Origin: Synechococcus sp. Tobar12-5m-g
GTDB lineage: Bacteria; Cyanobacteriota; Cyanobacteriia; PCC-6307; Cyanobiaceae
Reading direction: 5' to 3'
DNA length: 64,000 nucleotides
Assembly (NCBI RefSeq): GCF_024345415.1
Contig: NZ_JAGQBB010000012.1
Location: 1-64,000 of the forward strand
The notes under the pieces were generated by a model, which did not search any database, was not told the origin of the DNA, and saw only the letters and a list, made by a program, of their open reading frames with translations. Each line of letters opens with the position of its first letter. Within the stretch, counting starts at the first letter, position 1. Below are positions 25,107 to 33,193 of the stretch, one piece after another. Made by a program: the position numbers and the translations under genes.

Positions 25107-25255
25107 TCCTGCGTCGTCGTTGTTCATGAGCAGATTGAGCCGGCCATCGTTCTGTTGCTCGATCTGCGCAAAGAGCCCTTGCACCTGCTTGTTGTCGGTG
25201 TGATCCACATGGACGGAAAAGCCGCACCCAGCTGCCTCTTCGACGGCAGAGAAAG
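25107..25255 (-). pseudogene. short-chain dehydrogenase/reductase fragment
   Basis: The minus frame reads AVEEAAGCGFSVHVDHTDNK, QVQGLFAQIEQQNDGRLNLL and MNNDDAGI, which is the middle of a classical SDR: the acidic DHTD after strand 3 and a NNAG-like turn after strand 4. There is no glycine-rich start and no catalytic YxxxK. It is a remnant of about 50 codons. Confidence 0.6.
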
Positions 25256-25410
25256 TGCCCGCAGGATTATTCAGACCTGATCGGTACTCCCATTCTCCGT
25301 CGGCAAGGCTTTACGGGCGTGCTCTTCTGCTGGCATGGCGGCCGAGAGCACCTCACAGTCTGCTGGCCCTCGCCAGGATTCCTCAGTCCACATCGCTCAC
25401 CCGGCAGTCC

Positions 25411-26220
25411 GTGCACCTCTCGATCGGCTGCGAACTCAGGCTCCACTGCGAGGCGCCCACGCCGATGCTCGCCCTGGTCCATCCCCACCTCAGCCTGGTG
25501 AACAACCTCTGCTCTCGAGAATCAGTAGAACTCAACCCTGATCGCAGCTTCGAGCTGCTCACGGATCAAAGCGGCAACCGTTGGAGCCGCCTGATCGCCG
25601 CCAGTGGCCTCACCACCTTCCGCTACGGCGCCACCATCGAGCGCCCCGACAGCACCGATTCGGTACTTCCCGCCACGCCGTCTTGCCCGGTGCAGGCCTT
25701 GCCGATCGAGACCTACGGCTTCCTCAACGCCAGCACCTACTGCGACACTGCCGCGCTGATGAGTCTGGCCTGGGAGACCTTCGGGGGAATCCAAGGTGGC
25801 TGGCCCCAGGTTCAGCGCATCTGCGACTGGGTGCATCAGCGTATCCGCTTTGATTACGGGGCCGTGTTGCCGCACCAACGCGCCAGCGACACCCTTGCCT
25901 CTGGCGCCGGCGTGTGCCGCGACTTCGCCCACCTCGCCATCACCGCCTGCCGTTGCCTCAACATCCCCGCTCGCTACTGCACGGGCTATCTCGGCTACAC
26001 CGGCATCCCAATCGGCACTGCCCCGGTGGACTTCTCGGCCTGGTTTGAGGTTTTTCTCGCCGATCGCTGGTACACCTTCGATGCGCGGCACAACATTCCC
26101 CGCTGCGGCCGCGTGCTGATCGCCAGAGGCCGCGACGCCGCCGATGTGCCCTTCCTGCGCTCCTTCGGAGAGCACCAGCTGGTGAGCATGAATGTGATCA
26201 CCGAACCGGCCATTACCTGA
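25411..26220 (+). CDS. transglutaminase-like protein
   Basis: 269 residues from a GTG at 25411, chosen because VHLSIGCELRLHCEAPTPML matches the usual family N-terminus. The core has a nucleophile region GAGVCRDFAHLAITACRCLNIPARY, then DFSAWFEVFL and TFDARHN. In many relatives the middle motif is D-F-H-A-W, supplying the catalytic histidine; here it is serine, a variant I believe also occurs in this subfamily. It could be a cysteine protease-like or peptide-modifying enzyme, or a binding protein. No signal peptide. Confidence 0.8.
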   Translation: MHLSIGCELRLHCEAPTPMLALVHPHLSLVNNLCSRESVELNPDRSFELLTDQSGNRWSRLIAASGLTTFRYGATIERPDSTDSVLPATPSCPVQALPIETYGFLNASTYCDTAALMSLAWETFGGIQGGWPQVQRICDWVHQRIRFDYGAVLPHQRASDTLASGAGVCRDFAHLAITACRCLNIPARYCTGYLGYTGIPIGTAPVDFSAWFEVFLADRWYTFDARHNIPRCGRVLIARGRDAADVPFLRSFGEHQLVSMNVITEPAIT

Positions 26221-26277
26221 GTGCCCCAGTTCAAGGGACGATCGTCAGTGCCTTGCTCAGCGTCGGCGTTCAACGCC

Positions 26278-26520
26278 TCAATCACGTTCAAGCCTGTACC
26301 CGGATGCAGGGGCCCAGTCGATGCCCTCCCCGTGTCCAGCCAGCTTGGTGAGGTTGCTGATCGCCGCCGCCCAGGGATCGCGAGTGCGGCAGCTGGTGCT
26401 GGTGGGATCGATCATCGTGGTGGCCGTTCCCCGGCTCTGCACGTGGCCGTCATTCAGCTGCAGCTGCTGCCATTGCTGCTGCAGCTCGTAGCACTGGGCA
26501 CCACCTCCCTGGTGAGCCGT
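26278..26520 (-). pseudogene. coding-like minus frame lacking a start
   Basis: The frame reads QCYELQQQWQQLQLNDGHV and then MIDPTSTSCRTRDPWAAAIS, ending with YRLERD and a stop. It looks like a small periplasmic cyanobacterial protein (paired cysteines, hydrophilic), but no start codon precedes it inside the gap and the frame runs on into the antisense of the next gene. It is either the end of a decayed gene or an overlapping one. Confidence 0.3.
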
Positions 26521-27262
26521 GGCTGAGATCAGGCTGCTGTTGCGCAGGATCGCCGCCGCGGCCGTGCTCAGCTTTTTTACGCTCGGCTCATCCGCCTGGG
26601 GACAGGCCCAGGGCCAGGGGTGGCCTGTGTTCATGTCGCCGCTCCAGCAGAACCTGCAACGGCCCCGGTCAGCGCCACTGCCCCAAAAAACGGGCTTGCA
26701 GCGGATCCGGGAACTGCTGGTGCTGAATACACCGATTGCCTTCGGTGGCAGCAGAAACGGCAACTCCGTGGAGGTGTGCGTGATCAGCCCCAACTTGGCG
26801 ATTACCCCCAGCGACGAAGCGGTCGCCACGGTGGTGATGAAGCAGCCCACCCTCTTGGCTGGGGGCCCACTCGATGAAGTACGGATCGAGCGGAATGGCA
26901 GGCTCGTCTGGCAACGACTGGCCACCTCCAGCGAGCCAATCGAGGGGCCAATCACCTGGCCGATTGATCCCCTGCAACCAGGAGAAGCTCTGGAGGTGAA
27001 GCTCCGGCCGCTGGGGACCCCAAGGGGTGACTTCGCGGCGATCCGCCTGATCGGGGCCTCGGCAGAGCAAATGCAGCAGGCAGAGGCGCTGGTCCAGGGG
27101 CTGGGGGAGGATCCAGCGCAGTGGAAGCGCGCGATCGAGAAGCAGCTGGAAATAGGACAGGTGGGTATGTCCTTGGAGTTGCTGTTCGATAGGCGCTCGC
27201 CCAATTCGCCTGCTTTGGATGCGCTCCGGAGGATGGTCTATCAGCGGGGATGTGGCCCCTGA
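26519..27262 (+). CDS. exported hypothetical protein (~247 aa)
   Basis: GTG start. A signal peptide (LLLRRIAAAAVLSFFTLGSSAWGQA) precedes a soluble domain with beta-rich content: LNTPIAFGGSRNGNSVEVCV, SPNLAITPSDEAV and VRIERNGRLVWQRLA. The C-terminal third is helical (EQMQQAEALVQGLGEDPAQW). It resembles cyanobacterial periplasmic proteins of unknown role. A 7-bp hairpin (27264-27284) follows the stop. Confidence 0.6.
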   Translation: MAEIRLLLRRIAAAAVLSFFTLGSSAWGQAQGQGWPVFMSPLQQNLQRPRSAPLPQKTGLQRIRELLVLNTPIAFGGSRNGNSVEVCVISPNLAITPSDEAVATVVMKQPTLLAGGPLDEVRIERNGRLVWQRLATSSEPIEGPITWPIDPLQPGEALEVKLRPLGTPRGDFAAIRLIGASAEQMQQAEALVQGLGEDPAQWKRAIEKQLEIGQVGMSLELLFDRRSPNSPALDALRRMVYQRGCGP

Positions 27263-27263
27263 G

Positions 27264-27284
27264 CTGATGCGGGGCAAGCATCAG
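27264..27284 (+). terminator. hairpin after the exported hypothetical gene
   Basis: CTGATGC and GCATCAG pair across a 7-nt loop right after the stop, followed by TAAACATCCTC. It is a modest intrinsic-terminator candidate. Confidence 0.4.
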
Positions 27285-27438
27285 TAAACATCCTCACAAT
27301 CAGAAGCTTTGCACTTTGGGGGAGGGTGGCCCTGCACCCGACCGCCCCCACTGAGCACCACCTACTGCGCATCACCCAGCCCCCGGGGCTGATGCACACT
27401 CTCCTGAGTCGGTCACACCCACCTCCGTCCGCGGGCGC

Positions 27439-27738
27439 TCATGCCACCTCCGGCGCCCAGCCCCGCTGGCGGGCCATGTCCTCGGTCCAGCCCTGGCAGC
27501 GGCGGGTGAGGTGCTCGCCATGGGCCAGCAAGCCCTGATGCAGCTGGCAGGTGAGCACAGGGATGCAGTTCACCCCGGCGTGGTGGCGGAACCAATGACA
27601 GGTGAGGCAGACCTTGCGGCTGCGGCTGCCCACCAGCACCTCGTCATCGAGATAGGCCCACTCCTGGTAGCTGCCATCGTCTTCTGCAGCGCTGGGCGCT
27701 GGCCGGGTGCCACGGGAGCGGGGCGGGGAGACAGCCAA
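27439..27738 (-). CDS. cysteine/histidine-rich cyanobacterial hypothetical protein
   Basis: 99 residues. The core CLTCHWFRHHAGVNCIPVLT-CQLHQGLLAHGEHLTRRC contains four cysteines and several histidines placed as for metal binding, and ends GWTEDMARQRGWAPEVA. I recognise this as a conserved cyanobacterial orphan pattern without known function. The N-terminus is disordered (SPPRSRGTRPAPSAAEDDGS), so a later start is possible. Confidence 0.6.
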   Translation of the reverse strand: MAVSPPRSRGTRPAPSAAEDDGSYQEWAYLDDEVLVGSRSRKVCLTCHWFRHHAGVNCIPVLTCQLHQGLLAHGEHLTRRCQGWTEDMARQRGWAPEVA

Positions 27739-27891
27739 GTCGACACCAGCAATGGAAGTACACTCGTACTAGCAGAAACTGCCTGGTTCAGGCCAGTGCC
27801 ACCGCTACTTGCGCCGGTGCCAACGCGCTGGAAACGGGGTGGCTGCTCGACGCCGCTTCATGGTGCCCCTGGCGGGGCGTGGCGCGGGCGT

Positions 27892-28056
27892 TCATCGCCA
27901 GCCACCCATGGCTTCCATCGCTTGATCGGCGTCGAGTTCCTCGCCCCGGCTGATCGCCCTGGCGCCCAGGCCCGCATCTGGTTCATTGATGCCGCCGTCC
28001 GTCCGCGCCGCCGTGGAGTCGTAGATGCTCACCCAGGCCGCCACCGAGCAGCTCAT
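27892..28056 (-). CDS. possible 54-residue hypothetical protein
   Basis: From the ATG at 28056 (MSCSVAAWVSIYDSTAARTD) the frame ends DADQAMEAMGGWR. The polar, evenly composed sequence looks coding, and the GLGARAISRGEELDADQAME tail has the feel of a conserved small cyanobacterial protein. No ribosome-binding site was verified. Confidence 0.35.
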   Translation of the reverse strand: MSCSVAAWVSIYDSTAARTDGGINEPDAGLGARAISRGEELDADQAMEAMGGWR

Positions 28057-28162
28057 GGCAAGGAAGAGCCCATCGACACCAAGGCCCGCAAAGCTCAGAT
28101 CCACCACCGAGGGCCCACCAGTGGCAACAGGGAGGATGGAGGGCGGCAGCAGCAGGTCCTCG

Positions 28163-28834
28163 ATGCTCTTCAACCTCAAACAACGCCTCCAGTCGCTGCG
28201 GATGGTGGCGGGGCTGGCGGCCTTCCTGAAGAACCCCGACGAACTTGACAGCGTCTTTGCCGTTGCCCGCAGCCTCCAGGGCAGCCCCCTGGCAACCCAG
28301 ATGCAACGCCATCTGCTGGGTGATCCCCGCATGGCAGCCCTGGTGGAGGCGAACTGGCGTCCCGCTGCGATCGATCTCGATCAACTCGATTCCCTGCCGG
28401 ATGGCAGCCTCGGCCACACCTACGCCCAGCAACTCCAGAGCCAGGGCCTGACGCCCGAGAGCCTGATCGATCCAACGCCGATCACTTCACCGAGCCAGTA
28501 CATCACCCACCGCCTGCGGGAAACCCACGACATCGTCCATGTGCTCACCGGCTTCGGCACCGATGGCCCCGGCGAACTGGGGCTCCAGGCCTTCAACCTG
28601 GCCCAGGTGCGTTCTCCCCTGGCGGTGATGTTGATCTTCGGCGGACTGCTGCGCACCCTGCAGGACGACGAGCCTCTCGAACCGCTGCTGCGGTCTTTGG
28701 CCCGGGGCTTTGAGCTGGGCCTGGCGTCGCCCTGCCTGATCAGCTTCAAGCTGGAGGAGGGTTGGGAGCGACCGTTGAGTGCCTGGCGCCAGGAGCTGGG
28801 GCTCAGCGAACCCCTCAAGGCTTCGCGCCCTTGA
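28163..28834 (+). CDS. Coq4-family protein
   Basis: 223 residues from the ATG at 28163. It has the Coq4 signature RLRETHDIVHVLTGFGTDGPGELGLQAF, a zinc-ligand motif of the form HDxxH...E, preceded by a helical N-terminus. Eukaryotic Coq4 acts in ubiquinone biosynthesis on the ring. Cyanobacteria make plastoquinone, so the substrate here is open. It ends 20 bp inside the convergent thioredoxin-like gene. Confidence 0.85.
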   Translation: MLFNLKQRLQSLRMVAGLAAFLKNPDELDSVFAVARSLQGSPLATQMQRHLLGDPRMAALVEANWRPAAIDLDQLDSLPDGSLGHTYAQQLQSQGLTPESLIDPTPITSPSQYITHRLRETHDIVHVLTGFGTDGPGELGLQAFNLAQVRSPLAVMLIFGGLLRTLQDDEPLEPLLRSLARGFELGLASPCLISFKLEEGWERPLSAWRQELGLSEPLKASRP

Positions 28835-29279
28835 AGCCGCTCCACTGGATCAGCTCCTTCATCGATTGCACCCCTTCCTTGCGCTCGCCCCCCAGCACCC
28901 AGGTTGGGTAGGCCCCCACGTTGGCCGCCGCGCAACGTTGGCGGCCGGCTTCCTCCTTGTCGCATTCCACATAGGGGAGCAAGCGGCCCGCTTCGGTGCC
29001 GAAGAGGTTCTTCTGGTGGAAGCAGTGCGAGCACCACCAGGCTCCGTAGAACACCGCACCACGCTGACGGAGATGCTCCGCCAAGGCCAGCTGCTCCGGA
29101 GTGGAGGGGCTGACGGCCTCACCAAGATTTCCGCTGCTGGAGCCCGTTGCCGCCGCAGTGGCGGCCCTGGCGGGACTGCTGGCCTGGATCATCCCAGCCA
29201 TCAGAGCCAGATTGAGGCCCATCAGCAGGAGCGTGAAACGCCCGGCCGGGCGGTGACCCTGGGGATTGGCGATGGCCAT
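28815..29279 (-). CDS. exported thioredoxin-fold protein (CSHC)
   Basis: 154 residues. A signal anchor (FTLLLMGLNLALMAGMIQA) and a linker precede a thioredoxin-like domain with AVFYGAWWCSHCFHQKNLFG (active site WCSHC), paired later cysteines (VECDKEEAGRQRC) and the cis-Pro region AYPTWVLGG. This is the domain seen fused to VKOR in many cyanobacteria, here as a stand-alone protein. It likely acts in lumenal or periplasmic disulfide exchange. Confidence 0.8.
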   Translation of the reverse strand: MAIANPQGHRPAGRFTLLLMGLNLALMAGMIQASSPARAATAAATGSSSGNLGEAVSPSTPEQLALAEHLRQRGAVFYGAWWCSHCFHQKNLFGTEAGRLLPYVECDKEEAGRQRCAAANVGAYPTWVLGGERKEGVQSMKELIQWSGFKGAKP

Positions 29280-29416
29280 GGGGACCCACTGAAGCTGTCT
29301 TAACGACGTTAGGGGCCGTTCGGGCTTCCGCCCTGCGCTGGCCAGCCGAATAGCAGCCCTGGCTGGGAAACTGGGGGGGTTGCTTCCGTGTTCGGAGTCT
29401 CGATGGGCCTGCCTCG

Positions 29417-30394
29417 ATGAGCGCCAACGGCTACCGCGACTACTTCAAGGTGCTCGGTGTGGAGCGCAGCGCCGATGCCGAGGGGATCAAGCGCTCGTTC
29501 CGCAAGCTCGCCCGCCAGTACCACCCCGACGTGAATCCCGACGACGCCTCCGCCGAGGCCAAGTTCAAAGAGATCAGCGAGGCCTACGAGGTGCTCTCCG
29601 ATCCGGAGAAGCGCCGCCGCTACGAGCAGTTCGGCCAGTACTGGAGCCAGATGGGTGGGGGGGGCTCCGGTGGTGCCCCCGGCTTCGATGTGGATTTCGG
29701 CCGCTACGGAAACTTCGACGACTTCATTAACGACCTGCTCGGTCGCTTCGGCGGCCAGGTGGGCAACCCCGGTTTTGGCTTCTCCGGTGGCTTCCCGGGC
29801 AACTTTTCCGGTGGTTTCGGCGGGCCTGGCGGGGGGGCGGGGCCGGCGGCGCCGATCAACCTCGATGCCGAAGCCACGATCAACCTCAGCTTCGCCGATG
29901 CCTTCCGCGGGTGCGAGCGCACCCTGGCGGTGAACGAGGAACGGGTGCAGGTGCGGGTGCCGGCGGGGGTGAAGAATGGCAGCCGGTTGCGGCTCAAGGG
30001 CAAGGGCAATCTCCAGCCAGGTACGGGCCGTCGCGGCGACCTCTACCTCAACTTGAAGCTGCAGGAGCATCCGATCTGGAAGCTCGAGGGCGATCAGCTG
30101 CGCGCCGACCTGCCGCTCAGCCTCGATGAACTGGCCCTGGGCGGTGAGGTGCGGGTGGCCACGCCGGATGGGGAGGCCACCGTGCAGGTGCCGGCCGGGG
30201 TGGCCCTGGGCCGCAGCCTGCGGCTGAAGGGCAAGGGCTGGCCCCTGAAGGAGGGCCGCGGCGATCTGCTGCTCAGCCTCAGCCTCAAGCTGCCGGAGCG
30301 CTTCAGTGAGGGCGAAACGGAGTTGCTGGAGAAATTGCGCCTGGCCCGCAGCATCGACCCCCGCGCGGAGTGGATAAACTCCGCCAAGCTCTGA
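29417..30394 (+). CDS. DnaJ-type co-chaperone, CbpA-like
   Basis: 325 residues. The N-terminal J domain has the HPD motif (QYHPDVNPDDASAEAKFKEI), followed by a Gly/Phe-rich linker (residues about 75-150) and two C-terminal beta-sandwich substrate domains (ATINLSFADAFRGCERTLAV; GGEVRVATPDGEATVQVPAG). The cysteine-rich zinc finger is absent, which places it with class II DnaJ/CbpA proteins. It stimulates DnaK ATPase. It is transcribed divergently from the thioredoxin-like gene. Confidence 0.9.
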   Translation: MSANGYRDYFKVLGVERSADAEGIKRSFRKLARQYHPDVNPDDASAEAKFKEISEAYEVLSDPEKRRRYEQFGQYWSQMGGGGSGGAPGFDVDFGRYGNFDDFINDLLGRFGGQVGNPGFGFSGGFPGNFSGGFGGPGGGAGPAAPINLDAEATINLSFADAFRGCERTLAVNEERVQVRVPAGVKNGSRLRLKGKGNLQPGTGRRGDLYLNLKLQEHPIWKLEGDQLRADLPLSLDELALGGEVRVATPDGEATVQVPAGVALGRSLRLKGKGWPLKEGRGDLLLSLSLKLPERFSEGETELLEKLRLARSIDPRAEWINSAKL

Positions 30395-30484
30395 CTCCCA
30401 GGGACCAATCCATCGGACCGAGCCCCACAGGCCCTGGCAGCCACTGATCCAGCAGACTCCCCTTCAAAGACGATTGATCAGGGT

Positions 30485-31594
30485 TTGCGAAAACGACGGT
30501 GGTGGCTGTGGGTGGTCCTTCTGGTGATCGGATCTGCGGTCGCACTGAAGGCAGTGATCCCACCGGAGCGGGGCATGCCGCCATCTCTGGTTCGGGAAGA
30601 ATCCATGCTGGTGGACCCGAAGACAGAACTGTCCAATGCGAAAGGCATCGGGGTTGAAGTTGGCACATTCATCGAGAATTTCCATAGCTTGTCATTACGG
30701 CAGAGAATCTTCAATGCAGAAGGTTTTTATTGGCTGGAATGGCCCAGGGAGTTGCAGGATCTGATGGTGGCGCAAGGGATCACCCCACTACAGCTTGTGG
30801 AGATCACCAATCTGGTTAACGCCTCCTCTGCTCAAATTGAGCCCGATACAGTTGCGCCTGTTCAAAAACCTGCGGATCGCTTCTATCAACTCTTTCGTTA
30901 TTCTGCCAATCTGTATATTCCGATGGTAGATCTCAGGAGATCACCCTTTGAGAAGCTTGTGCTGCCAGTCGTTTTAGAAGTTTCGCCTGAAGGGTTCTCC
31001 CACCAGGAGGCGAACGTCGTGCTTGTTCCCGATTCCAATAAGAAAAACAGTCAGGTTGGCAGTGGTGCTTATATCAATGGCTATGACATTGATACGGTGC
31101 GATCCGTATCCTCGCGTCATTCCTATGGGACGAATTGGGGATTTGATCAGGGTGATCTGGATTTTTCACGGCTCAGCACCGAGTTGGTGATGAAGGGCGA
31201 TCCGTTTTCCAGTTTCGTGACCTGGATCCTGCCGCTGATGATCGTGATGCTGATCGTGCTGCTGGCCCCCCTGCTGGATGGTGAGCTTGGCGAAATCCGC
31301 CTGGCTATCCCGTCCACCGCCTTGTTGACCCTGATCTTTCTCCAGCAGACCTACAAGGCTGAATTGCCATTGCTGAGTTATCTCACCTTTCTCGACTTTT
31401 TATACGCCTATTCTTATATTGTTTCAGTTGTTTTGTTCGTTTTATTTCTTTGGAGGAGTAACGCATATGCGGGATCGCCGGATCAGCACAAAGGCGAAGC
31501 CCTGAAGATGATCAACAGAGTGGATCGAGTCTTTCAGTTGAGTGCGTTCACTGGCTTCTTCGTTGTTGCTGCTGTCGCATGGTCTGCTTGGTAA
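30485..31594 (+). CDS. hypothetical membrane protein, AT-richer
   Basis: 369 residues from a TTG at 30485. I chose this start because it includes the N-terminal membrane anchor RWWLWVVLLVIGSAVALKAV; an ATG at 30574 would lose it. A large soluble segment (about 40-235, with beta-rich VLPVVLEVSPEGFSHQEANV) is followed by four hydrophobic spans at the C-terminus (WILPLMIVMLIVLLAPLLDG onward). I do not recognise the family. Composition is visibly lower in GC than in the flanking dnaJ and hemB genes. Confidence 0.65.
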   Translation: MRKRRWWLWVVLLVIGSAVALKAVIPPERGMPPSLVREESMLVDPKTELSNAKGIGVEVGTFIENFHSLSLRQRIFNAEGFYWLEWPRELQDLMVAQGITPLQLVEITNLVNASSAQIEPDTVAPVQKPADRFYQLFRYSANLYIPMVDLRRSPFEKLVLPVVLEVSPEGFSHQEANVVLVPDSNKKNSQVGSGAYINGYDIDTVRSVSSRHSYGTNWGFDQGDLDFSRLSTELVMKGDPFSSFVTWILPLMIVMLIVLLAPLLDGELGEIRLAIPSTALLTLIFLQQTYKAELPLLSYLTFLDFLYAYSYIVSVVLFVLFLWRSNAYAGSPDQHKGEALKMINRVDRVFQLSAFTGFFVVAAVAWSAW

Positions 31595-31670
31595 GTTAAC
31601 TTGGTATGTTGCTATCACTTGTTATCTCAAGCCAGTGGGGCTTTAAGATCCAGAAATTGATTCTGATTGC

Positions 31671-32672
31671 ATGGAGCTCGCCTACCGTCCGCGCCGTCTG
31701 CGCCGCACACCGGCCCTCCGGGCCATGGTGCGGGAGTTCCAGCTGAGCGCGGCCGATTTCATCTACCCCCTGTTCGTGCACGAAGGCGCCACCAACGAGC
31801 CGATCGGCGCCATGCCAGGCGCCCAGCGCTGGAGCATCGATGGCCTGGTGGGGGAGGTGGGCAGGGCCTGGGATCTGGGCATCCGCTGTGTCGTGCTGTT
31901 CCCCAAGGTGGCCGATGGCCTCAAGACCGAGGATGGCGCCGAATGCTTCAACGAAGGGGGCCTGATCCCCCGCGCGATCCGTCGGCTCAAGCAGGAACAT
32001 CCGGCGATGGCGATCATGACCGACGTGGCCCTGGATCCCTACTCCTGCGATGGGCATGACGGCATCGTCAGTGAGGAGGGGGTGGTGCTCAACGACGAAA
32101 CCGTGGCCCAGCTCTGCCGCCAGGCCGTGGCCCAGGCCCGCGCCGGCGCCGACCTGATCGGCCCCAGCGACATGATGGACGGTCGGGTGGGTTCCATCCG
32201 CGAGGCCCTCGACGAGGAGGGCTTCGAGCAGGTGGGAATCATCAGCTACACCGCGAAATACGCCTCCGCCTACTACGGCCCCTTCCGCGAGGCGCTCGAT
32301 TCCGCCCCCCGCCCCGGCGCAACCAAGCCGATTCCCACCGACAAGAGCACCTATCAGATGGATCCGGCCAACGGCCGCGAAGCCCTCACCGAAGCCCTGC
32401 TCGATGAGCAGGAGGGGGCCGACATCCTGATGGTGAAACCCGGCCTGGCCTACCTCGACATCATCCACCGCCTGCGGGGCGAAACGGAGCTGCCGATCGC
32501 CGCCTACAACGTCAGTGGCGAATACGCCATGGTGAAGGCGGCGGCCGAGCGCGGCTGGATCGACGAGCGCGCGATCGTGCTCGAAACCCTGCTCTGCTTC
32601 AAGCGGGCCGGCGCCGACCTGATCCTCACGTACCACGCCTGCGATGCAGCCGCCTGGCTGCACCAGGGCTGA
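31671..32672 (+). CDS. hemB: delta-aminolevulinic acid dehydratase (porphobilinogen synthase)
   Basis: 333 residues, full length. It condenses two 5-aminolevulinate molecules to porphobilinogen, the first pyrrole of haem and chlorophyll. Visible hallmarks are RPRRLRRTPALRAMVRE at the start, DVALDPYSCDGHDGIV (metal-binding region), the first Schiff-base lysine in SYTAKYASAYYGPFREA, and the catalytic MVKPGLAYLDIIHRL lysine. About 75 bp of AT-rich sequence precede it, a plausible promoter. Later chlorophyll-pathway gene acsF lies 20 kb away. Confidence 0.95.
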   Translation: MELAYRPRRLRRTPALRAMVREFQLSAADFIYPLFVHEGATNEPIGAMPGAQRWSIDGLVGEVGRAWDLGIRCVVLFPKVADGLKTEDGAECFNEGGLIPRAIRRLKQEHPAMAIMTDVALDPYSCDGHDGIVSEEGVVLNDETVAQLCRQAVAQARAGADLIGPSDMMDGRVGSIREALDEEGFEQVGIISYTAKYASAYYGPFREALDSAPRPGATKPIPTDKSTYQMDPANGREALTEALLDEQEGADILMVKPGLAYLDIIHRLRGETELPIAAYNVSGEYAMVKAAAERGWIDERAIVLETLLCFKRAGADLILTYHACDAAAWLHQG

Positions 32673-32764
32673 TTCTGCGCCCCGGCCCAGACCAGCCACC
32701 CGGCCGGCACCGGATCAGGCCGGCCGCCGGCCGATCAGAATGAATGCATCGATGGAGAGGCCCC

Positions 32765-33193
32765 ATGGCCGTGCAACGTCTGGGCCACGTGGCCCTGCGG
32801 GTCCAGGACATGGACCGCGCTAAGGCCTTTTATCAGGTCCTCGGTCTGCGCATCACCTGGGAGGCCGATGACTGGTCGTACCTGCAATCGCCCCACAGTG
32901 GCGATGGGGTGGCGCTGCTGAGCCCCACCTACACCGTGGCCGGCCCCCATTTCGCCTTCCACTTCAACGACCGGGAGGAGGTGGACGCCGTGCATGAACG
33001 GTTGCAGGCCACGGGCCACAAGGTCGGGCCGGTGCACGATCACCGCGACGGCACCGCCTCGTTCTACCTCCAGGATCCTGATGGAAACTGGCTGGAGATG
33101 CTCTACGAGCCGATCGGTGGCATCCCCTCCAACGTGGGCGCCGCCCCGATCGCGGGGGCGGCCGGGCCGGAGCAGGTGCAGGGGCTGGCTTGA
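32765..33193 (+). CDS. VOC/glyoxalase-family dioxygenase-like protein
   Basis: 142 residues from the ATG at 32765. It has both VOC halves: LGHVALRVQDMDRAKAFYQV (first strand with His ligand) and GPHFAFHFNDREEVDAVHERL, ending FYLQDPDGNWLEMLYEP, whose Glu is a typical metal ligand. Two His and a Glu are in place, so a metal-dependent isomerase, lyase or dioxygenase is likely. It overlaps mutS2 by 4 bp and is probably co-transcribed with it. Confidence 0.8.
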   Translation: MAVQRLGHVALRVQDMDRAKAFYQVLGLRITWEADDWSYLQSPHSGDGVALLSPTYTVAGPHFAFHFNDREEVDAVHERLQATGHKVGPVHDHRDGTASFYLQDPDGNWLEMLYEPIGGIPSNVGAAPIAGAAGPEQVQGLA

